A stretch of 35,139 nt of DNA from SLFT01 sp964493075 (GTDB lineage Bacteria > Hydrogenedentota > Hydrogenedentia > Hydrogenedentales > CAITNO01). The first letter of the stretch is position 1, and every line of letters begins with the position of its first letter. Location: positions 1-35,139 of the forward strand of contig CAZBNU010000017.1 of NCBI GenBank assembly GCA_964493075.1, in the 5' to 3' direction. Shown one piece after another: positions 1 through 9,300 of the stretch. A program made the position numbers and the translations under genes. The notes under the pieces are model-generated. The model saw only the letters and a list, made by a program, of their open reading frames with translations. It had not been told where the DNA came from and made no database searches.

Positions 1-593
1 TACTTATAGATTTTACGGTGGCGAGTGCCTGCATTAACAATATCCATGCCGCCGTAACAGCGGGAAAACCCATCGTGGTGGGCACTACAGGATTAGACCC
101 GGAACAGGTAATTTCACTTCAGGAATTCGCACGGACGGTGCCCATCGTATATGCGCCCAACATGAGTATCGGCGTAAACCTACTGTTCAAACTCACCCGC
201 GAGGTGTCAGCCACACTCGGCCTGGACTACAATATCGAGATTGTGGAGATTCACCATAATCAGAAGAAGGACAGTCCAAGCGGCACGGCAGTACGCCTTG
301 CCGAACGTGCCGCTGAAGGGGTAGGACTTGCCTATCCAAACGACATTGTCTTTGGTCGGGCGGGCATGGTAGGCGCACGCCCTGAACACCAGATTGGGGT
401 TCATGCACTACGCGGCGGCGACGTGGTCGGTGAACATACCGTGTCTTTCATCGGCAACGGCGAGCGGATAGAACTGGTGCATAAGGCGCACAACCGGGAT
501 AACTTTGCACGGGGCGCGCTGCTTGCCGCCCGGTATGTCGTAGAAAAACAAGCGGGTCTGTATGACATGCAGGATGTGCTAGGGCTCAAGTAA
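1..593 (+). CDS. dapB: 4-hydroxy-tetrahydrodipicolinate reductase, 5' end outside window
   Basis: This gene reduces the DapA product in the diaminopimelate/lysine pathway using NAD(P)H; it is a cytoplasmic enzyme. The frame is open from the first bases, where it already reads L-I-D-F-T, the strand before the catalytic half of DapB, so the start lies upstream of the window. Visible family motifs are GTTGL, then PNMSIGVNLLF, then the active-site stretch EIVEIHHNQKKDSPSGTA with the His pair, the Lys and the PSGT substrate loop. The C-terminus (GNGERIELVHKAHNRDNFARG) is standard for DapB, and the gene ends at a normal position, so only about the first 60-75 residues are missing. It converges with the minus-strand gene ending at 605, leaving 11 bp between the two stops and no obvious terminator hairpin. 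Confidence 0.95.
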   Translation, partial: LIDFTVASACINNIHAAVTAGKPIVVGTTGLDPEQVISLQEFARTVPIVYAPNMSIGVNLLFKLTREVSATLGLDYNIEIVEIHHNQKKDSPSGTAVRLAERAAEGVGLAYPNDIVFGRAGMVGARPEHQIGVHALRGGDVVGEHTVSFIGNGERIELVHKAHNRDNFARGALLAARYVVEKQAGLYDMQDVLGLK

Positions 594-604
594 CGCATCT
601 TTGA

Positions 605-1522
605 TCAAGTAGCGGTATCGCAAACAACAGACGGGCCTTTTGTCCAAAACCACCACAAATGTTCCAATACCGGCGTGAGCCGATCGTAGGTATATATCTG
701 CGCAGGATGCAATGCTTCTTCCCAGGCGCAACGTTGCGTCCCGCTGTCACACCCCGCGAAGTAGACATATTTCAGGCGGTCGCTCTTTTCGCGTGGAAGA
801 ATATCGGACGGTGTGAAATACCCGTCTTTCAGTAGCAAGCCATTGGCCGTACCATGAGACGCAATAATTACAACAACCCCATGCTGCACTGCCGTCTGAA
901 TTGATTCCGGGCTTATGGGCAGCAGCACCATACTCCCGTAACCATAGCAGTTGGTAGATGCCAACGTAATGGGTAATACGGCCAGCGAAAAAAGACAACG
1001 AGGAAACTTACCCTGGTCCTCATACACCATGAATACACTCCCCTGTTCAACCGTATCGGTTACCAGCACATCCGCAATGAACACCAGGGGGGCAACTGCG
1101 ATCAGCGCCATGAATGCGCCTATCACGGTTGCCATTCCCGCCCGGTGTAAGCATCGTCTGCTGGAAAGCACGGAGAGATACGGCACAGGAACGGCAGAAC
1201 CGCGAAGCGCGCGAAATACTGAATAAGCCCAGAAAACCAGCCAGACAATCAGCAATTTACGAATGAAACTGAGCAGCCAGACTTCTGTCGGCCCCGATTC
1301 CACGAGACTTCGGTGATATACCATGCCATAGGATAATGCGCCCACGAGCAACAGTAAAAGAAGGAAAACAAGCCCTAAAAACGCAAAGAGGGTGAGCGCC
1401 TGACTGCGATGAATGGCTAGGTAGGGAGACAGCGTTCTGCTACGCCGCAAAAACAGTAAGGGCAGGAAACCTGCATAAAGCGAAAAAGCGAAGGCACGTT
1501 CCCGCAAAGAGGGGCAGCGCAT
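605..1522 (-). CDS. Multi-pass membrane protein with C-terminal CHAT/caspase-like domain
   Basis: This 305-aa protein fits no family I can name with certainty. Residues 1-60 (a basic start, FLPLLFLRRSR, then a Leu-rich helix) look like small DUF4870/Tic20-type membrane domains. Further hydrophobic helices lie near 84-105 and 129-154, so I infer three or four membrane passes. Residues 190-295 are soluble and resemble a caspase-fold (CHAT or C13-like) domain: a hydrophobic strand ending VVVIIASHG (His223-Gly224), a short L-x-L-K-D-G...F-T-P-S-D segment as in CHAT proteins, then a strand ending YVYFAGCDSG (Cys258). The His-to-Cys spacing of 35 residues is slightly short for the fold. The start ATG has AAAGGT overlapping the stop of the preceding 60-aa gene, 12 nt upstream, which indicates translational linkage. 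The function as a protease is inferred from two motifs only. Confidence 0.8.
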   Translation of the reverse strand: MRCPSLRERAFAFSLYAGFLPLLFLRRSRTLSPYLAIHRSQALTLFAFLGLVFLLLLLLVGALSYGMVYHRSLVESGPTEVWLLSFIRKLLIVWLVFWAYSVFRALRGSAVPVPYLSVLSSRRCLHRAGMATVIGAFMALIAVAPLVFIADVLVTDTVEQGSVFMVYEDQGKFPRCLFSLAVLPITLASTNCYGYGSMVLLPISPESIQTAVQHGVVVIIASHGTANGLLLKDGYFTPSDILPREKSDRLKYVYFAGCDSGTQRCAWEEALHPAQIYTYDRLTPVLEHLWWFWTKGPSVVCDTAT

Positions 1523-1534
1523 TATGGATTACCT

Positions 1535-1717
1535 TTAGAGTTCCAGTTCAAAAGGAAGGGCATCCACAATTTGTCCGATAATTTCATCTGTGGACGGGCT
1601 AAACCACATGGCAAAAAATAGTACAGGGGAAAACAGTGTATAAATGAGAAACCAGACGATTGAGGAAACCCATACCCCGGGCACGAACATTGCAAGTCCC
1701 AAGTTTTTTTCATCCAT
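1535..1717 (-). CDS. Small membrane protein, paralogue of the 70-aa neighbour
   Basis: A 60-aa protein starting MDEKNLGLAMFVPGVWV. The start is placed at this ATG because an AGGAAAGG ribosome site sits just upstream and the N-terminus then aligns with the neighbouring 70-aa protein (MDNKDFIMALYVPGIWV). It has one long hydrophobic stretch (about residues 8-38, possibly a hairpin of two helices interrupted by a Ser-Pro) and an acidic, amphipathic tail. It is sandwiched between its paralogue and the CHAT-like membrane gene with gaps of 46 and 12 nt. I do not recognise the family. A role as a partner, regulator or assembly factor of the 305-aa protein is inferred from context. Confidence 0.7.
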   Translation of the reverse strand: MDEKNLGLAMFVPGVWVSSIVWFLIYTLFSPVLFFAMWFSPSTDEIIGQIVDALPFELEL

Positions 1718-1763
1718 GATAACGCCTTTCCTGCCATAAACGCCTGATGCAGGCTGATTGCTA

Positions 1764-1976
1764 TTACTCTTGCTGGGGCTCTTCGTCGGTTGGAATGCCC
1801 AGTGCATCCGACAAAAGTTCAATTAGATCAATGATCAAAGATAAAGGCGAATGACTGCTGAACAAGGCAATTACAAAGATAACAGGCGAAGCAAGGGTCA
1901 ACACAACATTGAGCAACAGCCACGCCACCCAGATACCGGGCACATACAGTGCCATAATAAAATCTTTGTTGTCCAT
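1764..1976 (-). CDS. Small membrane protein, first of a paralogous pair
   Basis: A 70-aa protein with an N-terminal D-N-K-D, a shared VPGIWVAWLL core, a second hydrophobic stretch (SPVIFVIALF) and an acidic C-terminus (PTDEEPQQE). It shares length, topology and the 'xxLYVPGxWV...ASPVxF' pattern with the 60-aa protein downstream, so the two arose by tandem duplication. TAGGAG lies at a proper distance before the ATG, and an 8-bp hairpin sits directly before that ribosome site. The family is not recognised. The gap to the upstream giant lipoprotein gene is 81 nt, so it may be co-transcribed with it. Confidence 0.7.
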   Translation of the reverse strand: MDNKDFIMALYVPGIWVAWLLLNVVLTLASPVIFVIALFSSHSPLSLIIDLIELLSDALGIPTDEEPQQE

Positions 1977-1993
1977 GTTTCACAACTCCTACG

Positions 1994-2013
1994 GTCGGCA
2001 GTCCCCTGCCGAC
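1994..2013 (-). repeat. REP-like hairpin, 8-bp stem with GNRA tetraloop
   Basis: A perfect 8-bp inverted repeat (GTCGGCAG / CTGCCGAC) encloses 4 nt. Read on the minus strand, the loop is GGGA, a GNRA tetraloop. No T-run follows, so it is not a normal terminator. The hairpin ends only a few bases before the TAGGAG ribosome site of the 70-aa gene. It could be a dispersed REP-type palindrome, an mRNA-stabilising hairpin between the giant lipoprotein gene and the small genes, or a translation control element. I saw no second copy in the window. Confidence 0.6.
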
Positions 2014-2057
2014 ACTCAACATCCCTTGTCATCGCTATCGTGCTAAGAACACCGTCC

Positions 2058-5000
2058 CTAATTCACTTCGTAAAGCAAGTAATACGGGCCATGAGTATAT
2101 TCCAGAAACAAACTACCGTAATAGACATTGATGTAGAACTGCGTGCTGTATAGGCCCGGCACTGGATTATCAAATTCATCAAGCGGGAATTGCGGCACAA
2201 AAGTTCCTGAATCAGCAATACCGGGTAACTGGAAGCCGTTAAGATCCGGGTTCACGAGATAATAATCAGAATCTGCAGGCTCCCGGCCATCATATTCCAA
2301 ATTCACTGTAACCGGCACGGTTCCCTGAAGAAAACCGGTATTCATATCCGTCTTCCAATAGAGCGCTGCGAGCGTGGGCATGTGTTCACCGCCTGCGTTC
2401 CGCACCAGCAGTGTGGCGGGCGGGTCTGCCGCATCAATCTCTATAACAGATGAACGTGGTTCGTTAAAGGTCGGATTAAAATCAAAAGCAGGGTTCGGGA
2501 AGGAAGTCGCCACAAAAGGAGCATCATTTATTTCAATGGAATCTGGCGCCGTAAAGTACTTGCCGTCCGGCGAGGCCCCGTATACAGGATCAAGCATGGT
2601 AAAGTTCACCGTAACGGGAACGGCAAGACCGGCAAATTCAAGATTCACAAGGCTGCCGTAATCACCATAGGCCAGCGGTCGATCATTAGCAGTTTGGAGT
2701 GTAAGCACACCGCCATTTTGCGTAAAGGACCAATTCTGCACTAAGCCACCCTGATTTAGCGGCACTACCACCGGCGTCCAAGGCACTACCGGCGTTGTAC
2801 TTATTTCAAACTGGAGCCTTTCGATATTCCGCGGAATATAGTCTGCATATATAGATACTAACGCAGTACCGTCTGGCTGTATGCCTTCTGTGCGCATCCC
2901 TATCTGCCCGAGTTTGGTATCGTTCGAGATCGCAAAGGTTGGCACTTGCTCCACTTGGAATGTTTCTTTCACAGGCGGGTCAACTTCCTCTACTTCAAGG
3001 CGTCCCTGCACTTTAATAGCGGATTCTTCATTCAGAGAAACATAAGAAAGTACTACGTGCGAGCGCAAATCACGAGGCAAAGACTGCGCGTCTTCCACAT
3101 CGGGATTTGTGCGGCACCAGTCAACCAAACTACTTAATATCGGTATCTTCACCGGATCTCCATTAGGATCGAAAGAATCGGGCACAAGTTTATCCTCGGT
3201 AGCATAAAAGTGGCCAGAACTCTCAGTACTGAATTGAATCAATGAATTCGCCAATACCGTATTTCCGAAACCGATCGGGAAGAAACGCACCCGCGTCGCA
3301 ACCAGAAATTCGACCGTTGCGCTGATGTCACCGGGCGGTGTCGTCACACGTCCATCAGTCACCGTAATCAACATTTTCTCAGCAAAAGTATCATAATCAG
3401 GCAATGTATCATCTACAAAATACATGGTTGTTGCCGCTTCCTGTATGGCATAAAATATCGGTGAAGCGCCATATTCAAGGACATCGGTATTCTCCAGGCG
3501 ATATTGTAATATATCTTTGTCACTTACAAAAGAGTCCTGTGACCGCACGTCACCGGCATCTGGCCCACCGGTTATAATACGCATGCTGTTTTGCCACCAA
3601 GGCCTTCTTTCATTAAACACTGCCAACCCCAAAGTATAGTGGTCTGGCAATTCCTGAATCATTGGGCCAATAGCCTGCTGATAAAGCGCATCCAAAGGCG
3701 CAAGTCCCCCCGGGTCCAGTTGACCATCATTTACAAGATCAATTGCCGCCTGATTCATACTTGCCGAATAGTCAAGCATGATGAGTGCAAGGAACTTCAG
3801 TGTTTCGTCTTTCTTCTTAAACAGGTTGGTTTCCGACAGTTCAAGCGGTGTTGATTCTTCGAGTATCTGAGCCTGAAGGGATACCAAACTATACAAAGTG
3901 TCAGGGTCGGTGTAATCGTCTTCATAACCCGGGAAAATACGCTGTGCCGCATCGCGCAACAACATATTAAACCGCAACAGAGAGGGCGGTCGTAACCGTG
4001 GGAAAGCAGTTTCAATGGTTAATTCCGCCACATCAAAGGAAATTTCAATTACCACAGGCTCCACAGGCAATGCGTTCTCTGGGACATTTTCCGCTGAAAC
4101 AGTCAGTGTCGCTGTAGCACCAGCGGTCAGTCGCCCACGATCAATCGCAACACTAATGAGCTGCCAATCCTTAATGGGGCTGGCCGTACCGACGCTTTGC
4201 CCACGAGAAGGCTCAATGTACACCCAATCAGGGTGATTAGTGGTTATCACAAAGTCCAGAGGCCATCCGGGATCACCCATATTGGCCACCTCGAAGGGCA
4301 ACGTTGACAGGGTTCTCCCGAAGTTAAGTTTATTTGGGCGCGTTCCTATTATAATGCTGAAAGGAACCCGCACGGAAACATCCAGCGGCGCAGCAAGTTT
4401 TTCCGGATCATTGGAACGAATTAAGAAGCGATGGCGGCCACCCGACTGGTCGAGTCCGCTTCTGTCGGTAGTTACACGCACCTGCTGCTCACGATTCGGC
4501 GCCAACTGCCCCTGTTGCGGTGTAACCGATGTGATCCACGCCGGCATGTCGGTAAGGTCTACTGCCCAGTTCAGGTCGGCCTTGCCAGTATTTCGTATGG
4601 TGAATACTTTGCTGTCCTCACCAATATTGATAACAATAAATGGAATATCTTCAGCATCGGCGCCATCGCCAATGACCTCAATTTTTGGAAACCGCTGCGG
4701 CTTGACAGAGACCTGAACTTCAACAGGTTCCTGGCCTATTACGGAGGAGGCAATTTCAAAGACATGGATGGACTCATCAACATCCTCCGGCACCAAATCG
4801 CGGTCAACACTGACACGCAGCAATTGCGTCAACGCACCGCCCACGGTGCCGGAAACAGGCGAAATCACAAGCCAATCAGGAAGCGTACTGGCGTCAATAC
4901 TCCAGTCCACCTGTCCCGGTCCTTCGTTCCAAACATTAATGTCCAAGCGGTTCAGGATAGTGCCAAACTCAAGCTGCTGAGGCTCCACCTGCAACTCATC

Positions 5001-6302
5001 AGAAATAGGATCTGCCGGACGTGTCAACGTCACGCGCAGCACACGGCTTATGCCGCCAGCATACACAGTAAGGTTGGTGTTATAGGTGCCCGGATTCAGG
5101 TTTGTCGGATTCGCAGTAACAGTAACACCTACCGTATCCTCAAGCAGGCCTTCATCCTCAGACACTTCTATCCATCCGGCTGTAGTGGGCTTTTCAATGC
5201 GCCACTCCAGCGTTTCTTCGCCCGCATTAATAATCGAGAAGGGCAACTGCACAATTTCCCGCGACTCGCCAAAGTCCAGGGTGTCGGGGTCCAACCGGAA
5301 ATCTACGGGTGGGCCAACACTCATGGCTACAGCAATTGTGGCGGTCCTTTCGGTAGCGGCATTGCTCACTTGTACGGTGGCCGTGTAATCTCCAGGTTCC
5401 AGTCCGACCGGGTTTGCGGTAAGCCGCAGATCGTATGGATTGTTACGTGTGATATTTGCCGCTGTGGCACTCAGGGTCAGCCATGGTTCAGCACCGGTAA
5501 TAGTGAGGGACACTGACTCTTCTGAGAGTGTAGACAGAACAACCAGTTGGGTCTCGGGCTGGGTAAGCAATCCAAAACCAACGGCCAGCGGCGCCGCAGT
5601 GAAGGCCGAAGCCAATGCGCTTATTTCAAGTGCTGCCTCGCCGCCATTGGAAAGGACTTCCAAAGTAGCGGTATAAGGCGTTGCCGAGGGGGTCAACAGG
5701 GCCCGGTTTATTCTTACTGTTACTGCTGCAGCGCTTCCACGCAGAACGGTGCCCCCACTGGGACTCACAGAAATCCAATCCACATCTTCAGGTAAGATAA
5801 TCTGCCATTCCAAAGTCCCATCACCCTCGTTGAGAACTTCGATCAATTGTTCGCTTTGCGTATCATCAAATTCAAGGGCTGCCGGTTCAAGCACCAATAA
5901 AGGCGTTCTGACCCGCTGAATCGCCACCTCAATTTCCTGCAGGCCCCCATTGCTATCAATGGTGATCACCGCAGTCAGATTGTTTGTCTCTTCCGGCAGC
6001 AAGTCCTTGTTGAGATATACCATCAATATGGAACTCTGCGTAGTGGCCCCAGAGGTGCTTTGGCTTCTTTCCTCATCGCCCTCAGCCGCAAGCAGCAACC
6101 AGGGAACGCTGGTCTGCGCATCCCATCTTAAAGTGCCTGATCCTTCGTTGGAAACCACCAGTTGCGCTTCGCTCTTGGTATCACTCAAAGTAAGGGCCCT
6201 GGGCTGTACGCTCAGTACCGCAGACCTTGGACATCCGGCCATGCTCAACACAAACACGGCACATAGCGTCAGCAGGACGCCCTGCCTGGCAAACACTTTC
6301 AT
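2058..6302 (-). CDS. Giant lipoprotein: BACON/ASH-like repeats and vWA domain
   Basis: A 1414-aa predicted surface or periplasmic lipoprotein. The start is set at the ATG at 6302 because AAAAGGA lies 8 nt before it; an ATG 18 nt upstream lacks such a site. The signal peptide ends in lipobox LSMAGC, followed by P-R. Roughly residues 25-780 are a chain of about eight Ig-like repeats of BACON/ASH type, each with 'L.F......L.I.N.G...L.W.I......W' followed by a Pro-Ser or Ser-Pro-G turn. A von Willebrand A domain follows at about 835-1045, with MIDAS motif D-Y-S-A-S at Asp844, a later T-D-G, and GFG before its end. The last 370 residues are beta-rich with no family I recognise. It is paralogous to the next upstream gene (6354-10208). 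The role is likely metal-dependent protein binding at the cell surface; the ligand is unknown. Confidence 0.88.
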   Translation of the reverse strand: MKVFARQGVLLTLCAVFVLSMAGCPRSAVLSVQPRALTLSDTKSEAQLVVSNEGSGTLRWDAQTSVPWLLLAAEGDEERSQSTSGATTQSSILMVYLNKDLLPEETNNLTAVITIDSNGGLQEIEVAIQRVRTPLLVLEPAALEFDDTQSEQLIEVLNEGDGTLEWQIILPEDVDWISVSPSGGTVLRGSAAAVTVRINRALLTPSATPYTATLEVLSNGGEAALEISALASAFTAAPLAVGFGLLTQPETQLVVLSTLSEESVSLTITGAEPWLTLSATAANITRNNPYDLRLTANPVGLEPGDYTATVQVSNAATERTATIAVAMSVGPPVDFRLDPDTLDFGESREIVQLPFSIINAGEETLEWRIEKPTTAGWIEVSEDEGLLEDTVGVTVTANPTNLNPGTYNTNLTVYAGGISRVLRVTLTRPADPISDELQVEPQQLEFGTILNRLDINVWNEGPGQVDWSIDASTLPDWLVISPVSGTVGGALTQLLRVSVDRDLVPEDVDESIHVFEIASSVIGQEPVEVQVSVKPQRFPKIEVIGDGADAEDIPFIVINIGEDSKVFTIRNTGKADLNWAVDLTDMPAWITSVTPQQGQLAPNREQQVRVTTDRSGLDQSGGRHRFLIRSNDPEKLAAPLDVSVRVPFSIIIGTRPNKLNFGRTLSTLPFEVANMGDPGWPLDFVITTNHPDWVYIEPSRGQSVGTASPIKDWQLISVAIDRGRLTAGATATLTVSAENVPENALPVEPVVIEISFDVAELTIETAFPRLRPPSLLRFNMLLRDAAQRIFPGYEDDYTDPDTLYSLVSLQAQILEESTPLELSETNLFKKKDETLKFLALIMLDYSASMNQAAIDLVNDGQLDPGGLAPLDALYQQAIGPMIQELPDHYTLGLAVFNERRPWWQNSMRIITGGPDAGDVRSQDSFVSDKDILQYRLENTDVLEYGASPIFYAIQEAATTMYFVDDTLPDYDTFAEKMLITVTDGRVTTPPGDISATVEFLVATRVRFFPIGFGNTVLANSLIQFSTESSGHFYATEDKLVPDSFDPNGDPVKIPILSSLVDWCRTNPDVEDAQSLPRDLRSHVVLSYVSLNEESAIKVQGRLEVEEVDPPVKETFQVEQVPTFAISNDTKLGQIGMRTEGIQPDGTALVSIYADYIPRNIERLQFEISTTPVVPWTPVVVPLNQGGLVQNWSFTQNGGVLTLQTANDRPLAYGDYGSLVNLEFAGLAVPVTVNFTMLDPVYGASPDGKYFTAPDSIEINDAPFVATSFPNPAFDFNPTFNEPRSSVIEIDAADPPATLLVRNAGGEHMPTLAALYWKTDMNTGFLQGTVPVTVNLEYDGREPADSDYYLVNPDLNGFQLPGIADSGTFVPQFPLDEFDNPVPGLYSTQFYINVYYGSLFLEYTHGPYYLLYEVN

Positions 6303-6353
6303 ATTACGTATCCTTTTCATTCTGAAAAAGCAGGACTACTCCAATTCTTTTCT

Positions 6354-9300
6354 CTAGGGTTGCGCCTCTATGGGTGTGGACTCTAACCCAAAGACATCCG
6401 TATCCAGCAGCAGTTGTGCCGGATAGGTGCCCACAGGAAGCGACCGTGGATCAAAATGCAACAGCAAATTCTCAGTTTCACCCGGTGCAAGGAGCCCAGC
6501 AGGCACCTCGCCCGCACCCAGCGGAACCCAATTACTATCTGAATCCAACACAGACCAGGAGAACTGATCGGCCACCAGACTGCTTCCCGCAGGGGTTATT
6601 ACATCTGCGGACCAGTTAAATCTATCCAAGCGATTGTTAATCACCGTAACGGAAACCGCCTGTGTCCCGGGAACAAATCGTATCACCGGCGGGCGGGTAA
6701 GCCTGCCTGGCGTGGAATCTTCATCAGGGAAGGGATCTGAGAAGTCAAGGAGCCCGTCCTCATCACGGTCCCACGCACCCGTTGCCTCCGCATCAATTCC
6801 AGGGAATGCCAAGGCCTCTACGGTACGCGAGGGTCCCGCCAAATCGGCTTCTTCACTGACACGCAGGGGCCGGTCAGGATTCGTAGGTCCAGACGGATAG
6901 AGGAAATACACCGTTTCAGAGGGACGCACATCCGTTGCAGGCGCGTAGTACATGGTATTATCCACGCGCATATCCAGGAAAAACTCTGGTTCAATGCCCG
7001 CTGCGTCAGCCGCCTCAACAAAGGGCCATAGGTTGCTGAAGGTAATGCGCAACAGATTTCCGTTCGCCCCATAAGGCAAGGCATAATCCTTCGGTGTCAA
7101 CATTCTGTAGATGCCATCGTTTTCAGGCACCAGTCGCCAGTTCGGGGTAATATCTGCCGCATCAAACACCAGCAAACCTTCTGGCGCCAATTCCACCTTC
7201 ATCGTATGCTCCCAGAAGGCAGCCTGCACATTGGCAGGAATTGTGTTTGCAGTCATAGGCATAAACCGCATACGGAAGATATTCACGAAACGGGGCACAT
7301 AATCAGCGCGCACATATATCTCAGCCTGCGCCACCTCTTCCCACGTCGCTGCTGCATAATCATAGCTGATGCCGGTACTGTTCATGGAAATCTGACCGGC
7401 ACGGACATCCCCGGGATAGTATATGCCATTTTCTTCGAAGACGCTGCTGATTGTACCGCCGTCCACCTGTGTATAGTTGGCTCGAATGGAATAACTGCCG
7501 CTACCCTGCGTAGGCGTCACGTAGCTCAGCACCACCTGATTCTGCATTTCTCCCCAGACCAGCCCGGGCTCATCCCGCATGGAAAGAGACAGGCTCTGGA
7601 TAGTTGTGGTACCCGACTCCAACGCCAAATACACCTGCACTTCGCCGTTGCCATCGCTGGACTGAATTTGAAGGGCACTCCTGCCTGCTTCACCTACCCC
7701 AGTAACTAAGAGCGGGTCCACAGTAACAGAAATGAGACTTTCAGCGCCAGGAGGCGTAACGCCGTTGGCGGGAGAAATGCTTGTCAGCCAGGGGTTCACT
7801 TCCTCTTCGAGAATAGACCACGTCAACGGCCCCTGCCCGGCATTAAAGATTTTGAATTCAGCAACGCCGGAAGTCGGGTCATAAGCAACCGGTTTCAACA
7901 CCAGGGAACGCTTGTGCCCAAGGAGGTTCACCAGTTTATCCGCAGTGCCAGCGTTATAGAAATGACCGCCCGTTTCCTCCGCCAGTGGTATCAGGTTCGG
8001 ATAATTGATACCGACACCGGCGCTGTAGGCCAAGGGATATAACCGTACCCGCTGGTCCTTAGCTGCCGAACTGGCGGCACTGGAAGCCACTGTAGAAGAA
8101 TTGTCGTTACCGTCTGTAATGAATAATACGGCGCGGATATCAGCATCGTCGTAGGGAAGCGTATCTGTGGCATCTTCAGCAACAATACGATCCGTAGCAT
8201 CTACAAGGGCATCCCAAATGTCAGACGTTCCATGCATCTGTGCTGGCACTGTGAAAAGGCGCAAGGCATTCTTCAAAGATTCCCGATTCGTGGAAAAAGG
8301 ATGGATGAGCCTGTTCAGGGGCTGTCTGTCGTTGTGGTACATCAGCGCAACCCGATAACTGGGCGGCAAATCGTCAATAAACATAGCCGCCGCCTCTTTA
8401 ACTTCTTCCAATACGTCGCCGGGCTGACGAGGAAATGCTTCATCGCCCACCCCGGCATAATACATGCTGCCTGTGTAATCAAGCATAAGCACCATGTTCA
8501 CCTTGAGGTCTTCCGGCCCCTTCATTTCCATGGTCACTTCGTTCATGTCAACAGGCGACTCATTCTCACTGATTACAAAGTTGATCTTTGCCAAATCCTC
8601 GGCCGTCTGCGTGGGAATTACCTGTCCCAACGTGTCGCGCAACATGAATATAAATCGCAGCAGGTACGGTGGACGACTCCGGTTGATCGCTCCTTCGATG
8701 GTCATGGGCGGGCGTTCCACCCTAATCTGTATCTGCCAGGGCTGGACAGCGTCAATACGCGCTTCACCGTCCTCGTCCCAAGCCTCAATGAATAGGTCTC
8801 TGTACTCAACGTCTTCCGTCATAGCCGTTCTGTCAACGGTAACCACAACGCGCTGGGCATCTACAAAACGTCCCTCGCCGACAGCAAACACCCCTTCCGG
8901 CCCATTGGTGTCCCCAAACATGGGTGCCACATCCGCAATAAGTGGATTCTCAAGCCCCTCATCTTCATGGCGTATCTGGAAATTCAATCTTGATTCGAGG
9001 GGTCCGATATTGACCACCCAGAACTCCAACTGCGTATCTGTTCTGCCAAAATCAAGGGTACGCTTCAGCGTGTAGGATATCGAATTTTCGTCGGGAGGAT
9101 CAGATGCAATAACCACTGGCAACGCAATGGATTCCAGTACCAGTGGTACAATAAGCACGCCCTCCTGGTCCACAACGGCAATTTCAATCTCATAATTACC
9201 GCCACCGGGTATTGCTGTCTCCGGGTCGGCCACACGGACAAGTACCGCTTCAGACTCACCAGGAGGCAACGTCCCCGAAACGGTTTCCACTAGTATGGGC

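Noticed and set aside
4431..5516. A 361-codon open frame on the plus strand within the first giant lipoprotein gene
   Set aside because: It lies antisense to a clear lipoprotein with signal peptide, Ig-like repeats and vWA motifs. Its own translation is rich in His, Arg, Cys and Asn with no domain, as expected for a shadow of repeated coding sequence.
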